Assembly: GCF_900100845.1 (NCBI RefSeq)
Contig: NZ_FNFP01000001.1
Coordinates: 310,001 to 374,000, forward strand
DNA length: 64,000 nucleotides
Direction of reading: 5' to 3'
From: Natronincola ferrireducens
Lineage (GTDB): Bacteria; Bacillota; Clostridia; Peptostreptococcales; Natronincolaceae
Made by a program: the position numbers and the translations under genes. A model generated the notes under the pieces. It did no database searches, was not told where the DNA came from, and worked only from the letters and a program-made list of their open reading frames with translations. Positions 17,784-27,826 of the stretch are shown piece by piece (position 1 is the stretch's first letter; each line of letters starts with the position of its first letter).

Positions 17784-18389
17784 ATGATGCTAGAGGGTAT
17801 ATTGTTAGGAATCCTTGTAGGTAAAATCAGAGGGGGAAAATTTAAAAGATTGGGCACCACAATGCTGAGATTTTCATGGTTTATTTTGTTGACCTTTATT
17901 TTACGGTTGGGGATAGACATTATGATATCTTTAGGATATCCCCTAGTGATCGAATACAGGATGATTTTATACGTTATTGCCTACAGTCTTTTATTTATAG
18001 CTCTATTCCTCAATATGCACTTTAAGTGTATGTGGTTTATTATGCTAGGGTCTATAGCCAACTTTGCAGCTATCATCCTCAATAGTGGTAGTATGCCTGT
18101 GGATATGAGGGTACTGGAGACCGTTGGATTTCAAAATATGATGAATTCCATCCAGTTAGGAACCCTGCCCCAATACATACCTCTAGAAGAAGCCAAATTG
18201 TATACAGAGTATTTAGGAAGAAGATTGTCTATGCCCTCCTTCTATCCTTTAAAGCAGGTTTTTAGTGGAGGAGATATTTTGATTGTAATCGGTATTTTCT
18301 TTTTAATTCAAAATATGATGACACCTTCAATCTACCATCGAACCTCAAAGGTTATTCGATTTGATCATAAAAGTAAAGCCCTAAAATAA
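17784..18389 (+). CDS. DUF5317-like membrane protein
   Basis: About 202 residues with five hydrophobic helices. The N-terminus LEGILLGILVGKIRGGKF and the central NSGSMPVDMRVLE recall the DUF5317 family of Firmicute membrane proteins, whose function is unknown. I chose the ATG at 17784 because GAAGGG lies ten bases upstream; a TTG at 17763 or the ATG at 17787 are alternatives. It lies between hpf and secA but has its own terminator, so an operon link is not evident. Confidence 0.6.
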   Translation: MMLEGILLGILVGKIRGGKFKRLGTTMLRFSWFILLTFILRLGIDIMISLGYPLVIEYRMILYVIAYSLLFIALFLNMHFKCMWFIMLGSIANFAAIILNSGSMPVDMRVLETVGFQNMMNSIQLGTLPQYIPLEEAKLYTEYLGRRLSMPSFYPLKQVFSGGDILIVIGIFFLIQNMMTPSIYHRTSKVIRFDHKSKALK

Positions 18390-18400
18390 TTGAAACAAAC

Positions 18401-18428
18401 AAAAACTCCTAAACGGGAGTTTTTTTGT
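18401..18428 (+). terminator. Terminator before secA
   Basis: AAAACTCC and GGGAGTTTT form a compact stem around TAAAC, followed by a T run. Confidence 0.8.
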
Positions 18429-18576
18429 GACAATTAATCAACAAGATTTTCAAGTTATTGTTTTAAAAAGATAGAAATGATACAATAATATGATAAACAA
18501 AAGGTTTAACATAAAAATTGAGGTTTTCATTGGTGAAAACCTCATTATAATAGAATATATAAATGAGGTGAGAGGC

Positions 18577-21255
18577 TTGAAAAAGTTATTTGAGAAATTT
18601 TTTGGCACCTATAGTGAAAGAGAACTAAAAAAATTAGATAAAATTATTCAGCAAATAGAAGGATTGGAGCAAGAGTATACGAAGCTTAGGGATGAAGAAT
18701 TAAGACAAAAAACCTTTGAGTTTAAAGAAAGGCTTCAAAAGGGTGAAACGTTGGATGATATCCTACCGGAGGCATTTGCTACTGTTAGGGAGGCGGCCTT
18801 CAGGGTCTTGGGCATGAAGCACTACAGGGTACAACTCTATGGTGGTATTGTACTCCACCAAGGTCGGATTGCTGAGATGAAGACAGGGGAAGGTAAAACC
18901 CTCATGGCAACCCTTCCAGTCTATCTAAATGCTCTTGGAGGAAAGGGCTGCCATGTAGTAACCGTCAATGATTACTTAGCTAAAAGAGACCAGGAATGGA
19001 TGGGGAAGGTCTATAGCTTTTTAGGATTAACGGTGGGGGTTATCCACCATGGTATTAATCAACAGGAGAGAAGAGCTGCCTATAACAGTGATATCACCTA
19101 TGGTACCAACAATGAATTTGGTTTCGACTATTTAAGGGACAACATGGTAATCTACAAAGATGATAAGGTCCAAAGGGAATTAAACTATGCTATCGTGGAT
19201 GAGGTAGATAGTATATTAATCGACGAAGCTAGGACTCCTTTGATTATTTCAGGCCAGGGTGAAAAATCCACCAAGATGTATCATGTTGTGGATCATTTTG
19301 TAAAAACCCTAAGAAAAGAAGATGACTATACGATAGATGAGAAGGCAAATTCTGTAGCCCTAACAGAGACAGGGGTAGAAAAGGCGGAAAGAGCCTTTGG
19401 TATTGAAAATCTTTCTGACTTAAATAATATGGAGTTATCCCACCATATTAACCAAGCCCTTAAGGCTCGAAGTCTCATGAAACGAGATAAGGATTATGTT
19501 GTAAAGGATGGAGAAGTAATTATTGTTGACGATTTCACCGGACGTTTGATGTTTGGTCGTAGATATAGCGATGGATTACACCAAGCCATAGAGGCAAAGG
19601 AAGGGATGGATATCCAAAGGGAGTCCAAAACCCTAGCAACCATTACCTTCCAAAATTATTTTAGAATGTATAATAAGCTGTCGGGGATGACGGGAACAGC
19701 CAAGACAGAGGAAGAGGAATTTATATCTATTTATAAAATGGATGTAGTAGAAATCCCAACCAATAAGCCTGTAGTTCGGGAGGATTATCCTGATGCCATC
19801 TATCAAACAGAAAACGGTAAATTCCAAGCTTTAGCCAGAGAAATAGAAGAAAAGCATCAAAAAGGACAGCCGGTACTGGTGGGGACCATCTCTATAGAAA
19901 AGTCAGAGGAACTGTCAAAACTATTAAAGCGCAGGGGTATACCCCATGAAGTATTAAATGCAAAGCACCATGAAAGGGAAGCAGATATTGTGGCCCAAGC
20001 TGGAAGAAAAGGGGCTGTAACCATTGCCACCAATATGGCGGGTCGGGGAACCGATATCCTTTTAGGAGGGAACCCTGAATTTTTAGCAAAACAGGAGCTG
20101 AAGCGAAAAGGCTATGATGATGAGGTAATAGCTCAGGTCACCAGCTTTGCTGATACTGATAATGAAGAAGTTGTTACTGCTAGAAGACTTTATGATGATC
20201 TTTTTAAGCAGTACAAGATAGAGACCGATAAGGAGCATCAGGAGGTTACCGGGGTAGGAGGTCTCCATATTATCGGTACAGAAAGACATGAATCTCGAAG
20301 AATAGACAATCAGTTAAGGGGGCGTGCTGGCCGACAGGGAGATCCAGGATCCAGTAGATTTTATATTTCTCTAGAGGATGATTTAATGCGTCTCTTTGGT
20401 GGAGATAGAATGCAGGGTTTTGTAGAGAAAATGGGCCTCCAGGAGGATGAAGCCATTGAACACAACCTGCTGTCAAAGTCCATAGAAAATGCCCAAAAGA
20501 AGGTGGAGGGTAGAAACTTTGGTATTCGTAAACACGTCCTACAATATGATGATGTTATGAATAAACAGAGGGAAGTTATCTATGGTGAGCGGAAAAAGGT
20601 ATTGGCGGGAGAAAATATGCGGGATCATATTTTCAACATGCTGGGGAATATTATAGACAATGCTATTGCCATTTATACTGCCGATGGTCAGTATCCTGAG
20701 GAATGGGACTTAAAGGGTTTGGAAGAAAATTTAAGCAATGTTTTTCTACCAAAGGATATGCTGATATTTGAAAATGTTGAGGATTTAAACCTAGAAACCC
20801 TGAAGGAGGAAATTATGGAGCTGGCTGAGGGGCTCTATAGTAAAAAGGAAGAAGAGGTTGGGCCAGAAGGAATCCGTGAAATCGAAAGGGTTGTATTATT
20901 ACAGGTTATCGATACGAAATGGATGGATCATATCGATGCCATGGATCAACTAAGACAGGGTATTGGCTTAAGGGCTATTGGTCAAGTGGACCCTGTAAGG
21001 GCCTATCAAGTAGAAGGCTTTGATATGTTCCAGGAGATGATCAATAAGATTCAAGAGGATACAGTAAGATATTTATTTAATATGGAAAAGGAAGTAAAGC
21101 TTCAAAGAAAACAGGTGGCCAATCCCACAGCTGCCACCCACGGGGATGGAGAGGATAGTAAAGCCAAGCCTGTTGCAAAAAAAGAAGAGGCTGGAAGAAA
21201 TGAACCCTGTCCATGTGGCAGTGGTAAAAAATACAAAAAATGCTGTGGACAATAA
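18577..21255 (+). CDS. secA: Preprotein translocase ATPase SecA
   Basis: The product has 892 residues. The TTG at 18577 is chosen as start because GAGGTGAGAGG lies just upstream and it yields the usual short SecA N-terminus ([13 protein letters not shown]); the frame is open back to 18490. The motor shows Walker A MKTGEGKT, Walker B/DEAD-like [23 protein letters not shown] and [12 protein letters not shown]. The tail carries the zinc-binding SEC-C motif [15 protein letters not shown] used to bind SecB or ribosomes. SecA drives post-translational export through SecYEG. prfB follows after 15 bases. Confidence 0.97.
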   Translation: MKKLFEKFFGTYSERELKKLDKIIQQIEGLEQEYTKLRDEELRQKTFEFKERLQKGETLDDILPEAFATVREAAFRVLGMKHYRVQLYGGIVLHQGRIAEMKTGEGKTLMATLPVYLNALGGKGCHVVTVNDYLAKRDQEWMGKVYSFLGLTVGVIHHGINQQERRAAYNSDITYGTNNEFGFDYLRDNMVIYKDDKVQRELNYAIVDEVDSILIDEARTPLIISGQGEKSTKMYHVVDHFVKTLRKEDDYTIDEKANSVALTETGVEKAERAFGIENLSDLNNMELSHHINQALKARSLMKRDKDYVVKDGEVIIVDDFTGRLMFGRRYSDGLHQAIEAKEGMDIQRESKTLATITFQNYFRMYNKLSGMTGTAKTEEEEFISIYKMDVVEIPTNKPVVREDYPDAIYQTENGKFQALAREIEEKHQKGQPVLVGTISIEKSEELSKLLKRRGIPHEVLNAKHHEREADIVAQAGRKGAVTIATNMAGRGTDILLGGNPEFLAKQELKRKGYDDEVIAQVTSFADTDNEEVVTARRLYDDLFKQYKIETDKEHQEVTGVGGLHIIGTERHESRRIDNQLRGRAGRQGDPGSSRFYISLEDDLMRLFGGDRMQGFVEKMGLQEDEAIEHNLLSKSIENAQKKVEGRNFGIRKHVLQYDDVMNKQREVIYGERKKVLAGENMRDHIFNMLGNIIDNAIAIYTADGQYPEEWDLKGLEENLSNVFLPKDMLIFENVEDLNLETLKEEIMELAEGLYSKKEEEVGPEGIREIERVVLLQVIDTKWMDHIDAMDQLRQGIGLRAIGQVDPVRAYQVEGFDMFQEMINKIQEDTVRYLFNMEKEVKLQRKQVANPTAATHGDGEDSKAKPVAKKEEAGRNEPCPCGSGKKYKKCCGQ

Positions 21256-21270
21256 ATGAGGTGATGAGAA

Positions 21271-22375
21271 GTGCTAAATTTAGATATTTATAAACAGCAG
21301 CTTTTAGGAATGCATGAAGAAATTAAGGAAATGAGGGCTTCCCTTTGACATAGAAGCTATAGAAAAGATTCTTGAGGAATACGAGGCAAAGATGGGGGTT
21401 GAGGGGTTTTGGAATGATCCCTCAGCTGCTCAGGAAATCTTAAAAAAATCAAAGGAATTAAAAAACAAAATAGAAATCTTTGAGGGCTTGATAGCAGCCC
21501 ATGAAGAGCTGGAAACCATGATTCTCTTTATTGAAGAGGGGGACAGCTCCTTTGAAAAAGAAATGCTGGAGAGTATGAAGAGATTACAAGAAACCATCGA
21601 TGCCATGAAGATAGAAACCCTTTTGAAGGGGGAGTACGATAAAAATAATTGTATTGTATCTATTCATGCTGGAACAGGGGGATTAGATGCTCAAGATTGG
21701 GCAAAAATGCTGTGGCGGATGTATACCCGATGGGCAGAGGAGAAAAACTATAGGGTAAAGCTATTGGATCTCCTACAGGACCCTGAAGCTGGTATTAAAA
21801 GCGTCACCCTACTTATAGAAGGTTTAAATGCCTATGGTTATTTAAAGGCAGAGAAGGGAGTCCACCGACTGGTTCGTATTTCACCCTTTGATTCCTCTGG
21901 CAAGCGACATACCTCCTTTGCTTCGGTGGATGTGATGCCAGAGATGGATGATACAGTGGAGGTGGACATCAAGGCAACGGATTTAAAAATAGATACCTAT
22001 AGGGCCAGTGGTGCTGGAGGACAGCATGTTAATAAAACAGATTCAGCTGTACGGATTACCCATCTACCTACAGGTATTGTAGTTCAGTGTCAAAATGAAA
22101 GATCTCAGCATACCAACCGAGATACTGCCATGAAGATGCTGAAGGCAAAGCTATTAGAACTAAAGGAATTGGAGCAAAAAGAAAAAATTGAAGACATTCA
22201 AGGGGAATATAGTCAAATTGCGTGGGGGAGTCAAATCCGATCCTATGTATTCAACCCCTATAATCTGGTGAAGGATCATCGAACCAATATAGAAGTAGGA
22301 AACATTCAAGCCGTTATGGATGGGGATATAGACCTATTTATCAATGGATTTTTACAGAAAAGCCTAGAGGGATAA
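21271..22375 (+). CDS. prfB: Peptide chain release factor 2 (with programmed +1 frameshift)
   Basis: The complete gene starts at the GTG 21271 (preceded by GAGGTGATGAGAA). It reads 25 codons, then meets an in-frame TGA at 21346-21348. A +1 shift at CTT-TGA-C continues in the frame that ends at 22375, giving 367 residues in total. RF2 recognises UGA and UAA stop codons. The anticodon-like tripeptide SPF (VRISPFDSSG) and the catalytic GGQ (ASGAGGQHVNKTDSAVR) are both present. The frameshift autoregulates RF2: when RF2 is scarce, the ribosome pauses at TGA and shifts. It is cotranscribed with secA and ends in a terminator overlapping its stop. Confidence 0.96.
21334..21349 (+). promoter_or_regulatory. 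Programmed +1 frameshift site of prfB
   Basis: An internal Shine-Dalgarno-like AGGG is followed by five bases and then CTTTGAC. This is the conserved RF2 shift site, although the AGGG core is shorter and its spacing two bases longer than in the E. coli site. Confidence 0.92.
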
Positions 22376-22392
22376 TCTAGGCTTTTCTGTTT
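22354..22392 (+). terminator. Terminator overlapping the prfB stop
   Basis: ACAGAAAAGCCTAGA and TCTAGGCTTTTCTGT form a perfect 15-bp stem. The 5' arm is the last codons of prfB. Confidence 0.85.
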
Positions 22393-22523
22393 GCAAATAA
22401 TTAAACCATATTTGAAAGTTTTTGTAAAAAATAAAGGATTTTGTAGATAAATGTCAAATTATATGACAAGTAGAAAAATTATCCAAATAATATTTAACCA
22501 CATTGTAAAGGGGCGGGAAAAGC

Positions 22524-24599
22524 TTGAAAATGAGTATAGCAGTAAAAGGTAAAAAGGATAAAAAACCCAAAAAAATTGGTGAAAAGAAAATTAAAACAGC
22601 TAAATCTAGTAAAGAAATGAGTATTAAAAGGCAGTTAATCACGATTGTCTCTGCTATTCTTTTGGTAGCCATTTCAACTATTACATTTTTAAATTATTAC
22701 AATGATTCAAAAAAAGTTATAGAAACAGCCGAGGGCAATAATCAACTGATAGCAGAATCGGTTGCCACCCAAATTGATTTGTATCTGGATTCTATTGTTG
22801 ATATGGTCAGAATGATAGGGGTGTCCCATGATTTCCATGAGTTAAGTGAAGAAGAGCTTTATTCTGCCCTTAGCTATTACACCTACCAATATCGTACATT
22901 GCGGGGCCTGCGATATGTGGACTTATCTGGGACAGTACAGTCCTCCAATGATGGTGGGGTGGGAGAAAATGTTTCTGGAGAAAGATGGTTTCAAGAAGCC
23001 ATTGGGGGCAGAGTTTACTTGAGTCAATCCATAACAGATAGGGCAACATCACAGCCTGTGATGATGATCAGTATACCCGTTAGGATGAATAAAGTAGGGA
23101 ATATTAACGGTGTTCTGGCGGCTACCATCAATTTTAGTAACATTAATGACATTGTTCAAAAAATACAAATTGGAGAAACCGGCTATGCCTATGTGGTGGA
23201 TACCCAAGGATATGTTGTGGGGCATGGTATCGATCCAGTGGAGTATGTCAATGAACGCTATAACATTTTAGAGGATGGGGCCGAAGAAGTTAAAAAGGTT
23301 GTTCAAGGTGAAAAGGAATTATCCCATGGCCTCAACCATGAGGGGAACAATGTTGTTATTACCAGTGGAAGGGTTAACAGAAATGGTTGGACTGTCATCA
23401 TAGAGCAGAATATGGCAGAAGTTACAGCACAAAATAGACATTTATTGGCTTTAGCTTTAGGAGTAGCTCTAATCATTATTTTATTGGCTATGATTGTAAT
23501 ATACATATTTGCCAATATTTTTACAAAACCAATTTTACGACTGTCAACCAGTGCTAAAAAGATAAGGGATGGAGATTTAACAGAGGATGTTAAGGTTACC
23601 AGCAAAAATGAAATTGGTGAGCTTCAGGGAGCCTTTCAGGATATGGTAAATTCTATTGGAGGCATATTACAACAGCTTCAGGGAACTATTGACGAAATCA
23701 ATGGATTTACCGGTGGATTAAGAGAAAATGTTGACTTGACGGCCCGGGCTGCTGGGGAAATATCCAAGACAATAGAGCATGTTGCAGCAGAGGCATCCCA
23801 ACAGATGCACTATGTAGAAGATACAACTACATCAGTAATGACATTGGTGGACAATGCCCAAGAGGTGAAAAATAGTAGTAATATAGTGGTGGAGGCTGCA
23901 GTTAAAGCCTCGAAGTTGGCTGAAGGTGGTTCTCAAAATATACAAGAGATACAAAACACCATAGAAACCATGACCAATGTAGCAATGGAAACAGCTTCTA
24001 TGGTAAAATCATTGGATGACAATATAAAAGAAATCAACAAGGCGGGGCAGTTGATTACTGACATAGCAGAGCAAACTAATCTACTGGCATTAAATGCTGC
24101 TATTGAAGCTGCTAGGGCTGGAGAGCATGGCAGAGGTTTTAATGTAGTTGCTGAAGAAGTACGAAAGCTGGCTGAAGCCTCTAGAGGTGCTTCGGGGGAA
24201 ATTATTGATTTAATCCATAGAATACAGGGAGAAACTCAAAGGGTAGTTTCTGCCACTGAGGAAACCATTGAAGGGGTAGAAAAGGGTAGAGAGGTTATTC
24301 GACACACCTCGGTATCCTTTAAGGACATTATAGGAGAAACCTACAGGGTATCTGAATTTATGGAGAGATTGTCTGAAAATATTACCCAGATGTTCCAGCA
24401 GGTAGACGAGGTTAAGGAGAAGATTACAGAAGTCGCCAGTATTTCTCAATCCACTGCCGCCAGTTCTCAAGAAGTGTTGGCCAGTGTAGAGGAACAGGAG
24501 GCAGCTGTTCAACAAATCACCCTATCTGCCGATACCTTAAGTGATATGGTGGAAAAGCTAAACAATATTTTACAACGATTTACCATTGATAAAAAATAA
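22524..24599 (+). CDS. Methyl-accepting chemotaxis protein
   Basis: The product has 691 residues. The TTG at 22524 is favoured by GGGGCGGG six bases upstream; an ATG at 22530 is possible. After a basic, lysine-rich cytosolic start, TM1 lies at about residues 38-58. An extracellular dCache-like sensor domain (about 60-300) includes [13 protein letters not shown] and [17 protein letters not shown]2 lies at about 308-330, then a HAMP domain ([20 protein letters not shown]) and the signalling domain with the hairpin tip [20 protein letters not shown]. It relays an external small-molecule signal to CheA/CheW. The ligand is unknown. No sigma-D promoter was recognised upstream. Confidence 0.95.
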   Translation: MKMSIAVKGKKDKKPKKIGEKKIKTAKSSKEMSIKRQLITIVSAILLVAISTITFLNYYNDSKKVIETAEGNNQLIAESVATQIDLYLDSIVDMVRMIGVSHDFHELSEEELYSALSYYTYQYRTLRGLRYVDLSGTVQSSNDGGVGENVSGERWFQEAIGGRVYLSQSITDRATSQPVMMISIPVRMNKVGNINGVLAATINFSNINDIVQKIQIGETGYAYVVDTQGYVVGHGIDPVEYVNERYNILEDGAEEVKKVVQGEKELSHGLNHEGNNVVITSGRVNRNGWTVIIEQNMAEVTAQNRHLLALALGVALIIILLAMIVIYIFANIFTKPILRLSTSAKKIRDGDLTEDVKVTSKNEIGELQGAFQDMVNSIGGILQQLQGTIDEINGFTGGLRENVDLTARAAGEISKTIEHVAAEASQQMHYVEDTTTSVMTLVDNAQEVKNSSNIVVEAAVKASKLAEGGSQNIQEIQNTIETMTNVAMETASMVKSLDDNIKEINKAGQLITDIAEQTNLLALNAAIEAARAGEHGRGFNVVAEEVRKLAEASRGASGEIIDLIHRIQGETQRVVSATEETIEGVEKGREVIRHTSVSFKDIIGETYRVSEFMERLSENITQMFQQVDEVKEKITEVASISQSTAASSQEVLASVEEQEAAVQQITLSADTLSDMVEKLNNILQRFTIDKK

Positions 24600-24610
24600 C
24601 AGAGAATAAC

Positions 24611-24640
24611 AAAAGCCCACGAAAACCGTGGGCTTTTAAT
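24611..24640. terminator. Bidirectional terminator between the chemoreceptor and yaaR
   Basis: AAAAGCCCACG and CGTGGGCTTTT form an 11-bp perfect stem around AAAAC, with A and T flanks usable in both directions. Confidence 0.85.
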
Positions 24641-25087
24641 CTACATAAATAAATCCAGAAGCAATCCTCGAATATCATCCAATCGTTTTAAAACATTGAT
24701 ACCATCAACCTCCTGCTTTAAAAAATCCTTTGTTAGGGCCTCCAGTTCTCGATCCACCTTTTTCACAATACAGTAGACCCGGTGGCGACCTCTACGATCC
24801 AAAAAGTTCTGCTTTGAAAACTTATGGGAATTTTTAACGGCTACATCTAAAAATTCACGGACCAAATTTTTATATTTAACCACTTCACTTAAATGGAGCT
24901 TTTCTCCAATTTTGTCGGCTTGATCTGTTATTTTATTATAGAGACCTTCTAGGTGGTCTCGTACATGCTGAGATTGAATGGTTTCAAACCTTGTAAAAAA
25001 TTTTCCTTGATTTGCCTCAGCTTTTTTTTGCTGAGGCTCTATTTTATTGATAAATTCTTGTATATGAAGATTATTAATTTTATTCAT
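24641..25087 (-). CDS. YaaR family protein (DUF327)
   Basis: The product has 148 residues and is mostly helical. The start at 25087 has GGAGG eight bases upstream; the frame is open to 25111 but without support. The block FLDRRGRHRVYCIVKKVDRE in the second half, and ELEALTKDFL after it, match the YaaR/DUF327 family, whose function is not established. It is transcribed away from the DUF6240/FlhB-like operon and converges on the chemoreceptor gene. Its presence in a flagellar region may be meaningful but is not proof of a motility role. Confidence 0.75.
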   Translation of the reverse strand: MNKINNLHIQEFINKIEPQQKKAEANQGKFFTRFETIQSQHVRDHLEGLYNKITDQADKIGEKLHLSEVVKYKNLVREFLDVAVKNSHKFSKQNFLDRRGRHRVYCIVKKVDRELEALTKDFLKQEVDGINVLKRLDDIRGLLLDLFM

Positions 25088-25216
25088 CCTGAATCCTCCA
25101 ATTTTAAGCACCCAACTGTCTATAGTTAGTTTACAGGAAAAGCTATTATTCGTCCATCATATATTCTATCGGCAAGTTTAAGGAAAAACCTTAGACCGCC
25201 GTAACAAGTCTCCCAT

Positions 25217-25244
25217 TAAAGAAATCTGTGGAAAATGACGATAC
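25217..25244 (+). promoter_or_regulatory. Sigma-D promoter of the DUF6240-FlhB-like operon
   Basis: TAAA (25217-25220), 16 bases, GACGATAC (25237-25244). The spacing equals that at 13451 and 27711. Confidence 0.65.
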
Positions 25245-25274
25245 ATAAGTTAGAATTGAAAAGGCGGTGGAAGG

Positions 25275-27377
25275 ATGAACAATAACCTTTTTCAAAAAAT
25301 AAATTTAGGGGCTTCACAGCAATATTACACTGGCTCATCATTCTTTAAGATTCGAGGGACTTTAATGGAGAAAAAGGAGGATATGGTAAAGGTAAATATA
25401 GGTGGAGACAAGATAATAGAAGCCCAGCTAAAGACCCCCCTAGAAGGAAAAGTAGGGGAGACGGTTGTAATTGATAAAAAGGAAATTATCAAATCTAGGC
25501 TATCCCATAAGGAGGCTCCTGTGGAGACACCTAATGATGATAAAGAGGAAATCCAACTCCTTGAAAAGCTGCAGCTCCCCATTAATGAAGAAACCCAAGG
25601 AGCAGTAAAAGCGTTGGAAAAACATGGTATAACTCCTTCGAAAGAAAATATCCTAGCTTTTATAGCCTCTAAGGGCCAGCTGGAAAGGGTCATAGAAGGG
25701 TTGGACTATGAAACAGCTGTTAAGCTAATGGAGAAAAATATTGATATTGAAGAAGCTGGCTTAGAAAAAGTAATGGATATGGTGGAGGAAACAAAGGGAA
25801 GGAAGGAAGGTTTTTCTCTTTTGAAGTTTTTCGTTGGGGGAAAAAAACTACCGATAGAAGAGGCGGAAAGAATAGCCTATAATCTCTATGGCAATAAAAT
25901 GGGGAAGGATATAACTGATATTATCCAAGCTCTCCATAAGGCAGGAGTAGAGATTAGCATAAAAAATATCGATAGAATCCATAGGATTTTTTCAAAGTTA
26001 GATAACCTACAAACCATAAAGGATGATACCATTGTAGATGCTATCAAAAACAAAATTGATACCACCATAGACAACCTATATAAGCTAAAAAATACTATTG
26101 CAAAAAATGTTATTGGGATAGGAGAGAAAAACCCTCCCTTGGCAACGAAGGCCTATGAGACTAACCTTTATCAACCTACAGGCATAAGCGATAGAGAAAT
26201 AAAGGGAATGGAGGGGGATATAAAAAGGATTCTTACCTCTCTACAGATAAAGACTACAGAAGAGGTTTTAAAATTAGCTAAGGATTTAATTAAACAGGGC
26301 TTAGAATTATCCCAGGAAAACATACAAAGAGTTATTAATACAAAAGCTGCTCTGAAGGATCTGCCACAGTTTTTTAATTATGAAAAAGCGGCTACCCTCA
26401 TGGCTTCAGGTCTACAGCCGGAAAAAGAAGAGGTTACAGCCTTACTTAAAAAGGTAAAGGAAGAAAATGCAAACAATTCAGTAAAGACCATAGAAAACCC
26501 TCAACAAACCCATAGAGACGAGGCCCTACAGCAGCTAGAAAAGCTTCAACCCCAAAATCTTAAAGCTATTATGGCTATGATGAAAAATATGAAGGAAATA
26601 CCTGAACAACGGGAGACCGTCTTATCTCTACTAATTAAAAACAGTATACCAATGACCTTTAAAAGTCTCACCAGGACTGATTTACTTATTAACAATCACC
26701 AGCAAATTACCTCTCAAATCCACGAAGCTTTAAGGATTTTAGAAAAAAGCAATAATAAAGAGTTAAAGGATTTGGGGACAAAACTTAGGGTTGTGGTGGA
26801 GGAAGGAAGTACTAGTCTCAAGCTAGGAAAATTCAATATAGGAAGATTTCATCAGGAGCTTGGGAGATTGATAGAGGGGGTGGAGGATAAGCTTCATCTT
26901 ATGGATGAAAACACCAGAAGGGATTTTCAGCAAAATAAGGATAGCTTAAGGGAATCCCTCCAGCTACAAAGTCAGTTAAACAAAGACGATATCCTCCTAC
27001 AGGTACCTGTAATGATGGAAAACCAGATGAAAAATCTACAAATATATATATTAAATAAGAAAAAAGGCAGTAGAAAAATAGATCCTAACAATATGTCGGT
27101 ATTACTAAACTTTGAAACCAATAATATGGGTAATGTGAATATCTATGCAGCAGTTAACCGAAAACAGGTTACCATGAAAATAGGGGTAAAAAGCCAAAGG
27201 GATGGTCATTTGTTTGAAGTCCATAAAAAGCAAATAGAGGGTCTTTTAGAAGGCTTGGGCTATGAGTTAAAGGAGGTTTCCTTTAAGATAGAGGAAAAAC
27301 AAAATCTATTTGATCTTATGGAGGGTATAACTACTGGATATCCATCAACTAGAAGGTCTTTAGACATGACGGTATAG
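25275..27377 (+). CDS. DUF6240-type, FliK-like flagellar-associated protein
   Basis: The product has 700 residues, hydrophilic and helix-rich. The middle contains repeats of a roughly 70-residue helical unit in which phrases such as LEKHGITPSKENILAF, LHKAGVEISIKNIDRI and LIKQGLELSQENIQRV recur. The last 150 residues (VLLNFETNNMGNVNIYAAVN, then IEGLLEGLGYELKEVSFKI) resemble the C-terminal domain of FliK, the hook-length ruler. A partner gene for an FlhB-like C-terminal domain follows after ten bases, the same pairing as Bacillus ylqG-ylqH. A role in flagellar export switching is inferred, not shown. The sigma-D promoter upstream supports it. Confidence 0.7.
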   Translation: MNNNLFQKINLGASQQYYTGSSFFKIRGTLMEKKEDMVKVNIGGDKIIEAQLKTPLEGKVGETVVIDKKEIIKSRLSHKEAPVETPNDDKEEIQLLEKLQLPINEETQGAVKALEKHGITPSKENILAFIASKGQLERVIEGLDYETAVKLMEKNIDIEEAGLEKVMDMVEETKGRKEGFSLLKFFVGGKKLPIEEAERIAYNLYGNKMGKDITDIIQALHKAGVEISIKNIDRIHRIFSKLDNLQTIKDDTIVDAIKNKIDTTIDNLYKLKNTIAKNVIGIGEKNPPLATKAYETNLYQPTGISDREIKGMEGDIKRILTSLQIKTTEEVLKLAKDLIKQGLELSQENIQRVINTKAALKDLPQFFNYEKAATLMASGLQPEKEEVTALLKKVKEENANNSVKTIENPQQTHRDEALQQLEKLQPQNLKAIMAMMKNMKEIPEQRETVLSLLIKNSIPMTFKSLTRTDLLINNHQQITSQIHEALRILEKSNNKELKDLGTKLRVVVEEGSTSLKLGKFNIGRFHQELGRLIEGVEDKLHLMDENTRRDFQQNKDSLRESLQLQSQLNKDDILLQVPVMMENQMKNLQIYILNKKKGSRKIDPNNMSVLLNFETNNMGNVNIYAAVNRKQVTMKIGVKSQRDGHLFEVHKKQIEGLLEGLGYELKEVSFKIEEKQNLFDLMEGITTGYPSTRRSLDMTV

Positions 27378-27387
27378 AGGTGAAAAA

Positions 27388-27675
27388 ATGAAGGAAGTAG
27401 AAAAGCGAAAACAGGCAGTGGCACTGAAATATGATATAGAAAAGGACCATGCTCCTAAAATCATTGCAATGGGACAAGGAGTAGTGGCGGAAAACATTTT
27501 GAAACTGGCTGAGGAAAATCAGGTGGTTGTCCAACAAGATGACAGGCTAGTTAAACAGCTACTGGAATTTTCGGTAGGTACGGAAATTCCACCAGAGCTT
27601 TATGAAGTAGTGGCACAAATTTTAGCATTTGTAGAGATGGTGGATAAGGAAAAGGGCTTGAAGCAAAACAACTAG
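27388..27675 (+). CDS. FlhB C-terminal domain-like protein (FlhX/YlqH type)
   Basis: The product has 95 residues. It matches the cytoplasmic C-terminal domain of FlhB/EscU export switch proteins: AVALKYDIEKDHAPKIIAMG, then a helix-strand pattern and QQDDRLVKQLLEFSVGTEIP followed by ELYEVVAQILAFV. It lacks the membrane part and the autocleavage NPTH sequence, having EKDH at the equivalent place. Stand-alone FlhB tails can replace or assist the FlhB domain in other bacteria. GAGGTG precedes the ATG. Confidence 0.85.
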   Translation: MKEVEKRKQAVALKYDIEKDHAPKIIAMGQGVVAENILKLAEENQVVVQQDDRLVKQLLEFSVGTEIPPELYEVVAQILAFVEMVDKEKGLKQNN

Positions 27676-27710
27676 GTCCATATAACTATAGGGATATTGG
27701 AGATAAAGAC

Positions 27711-27738
27711 TAAAGATTAGGAGGATTTTAGTCGATAA
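27711..27738 (+). promoter_or_regulatory. Sigma-D promoter of the flagellin gene
   Basis: TAAA (27711-27714), 16 bases, GTCGATAA (27731-27738). The start of transcription would be near 27745, giving a leader of about 80 bases. Confidence 0.75.
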
Positions 27739-27787
27739 ACGTAATATACAATCCTACATATTTTGACATTTTTTTAAATTACCATAG

Positions 27788-27803
27788 TGTTTCATAGGAA
27801 ACA
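27788..27803 (+). promoter_or_regulatory. Possible CsrA-binding hairpin in the flagellin leader
   Basis: TGTTTC-ATAG-GAAACA forms a small hairpin with GGA at the loop-stem junction. A second GGA lies in the ribosome site GGGGGAAG. Two GGA sites of this kind, one overlapping the ribosome site, are the CsrA targets in the Bacillus hag leader. No csrA or fliW is in the window. Confidence 0.4.
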
Positions 27804-27826
27804 ATTTACAATAGGGGGAAGATAAT

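Noticed and set aside
21271-21390. prfB as a frameshifted pseudogene
   Set aside because: The stop sits exactly at the conserved programmed RF2 shift site and all functional motifs are intact.
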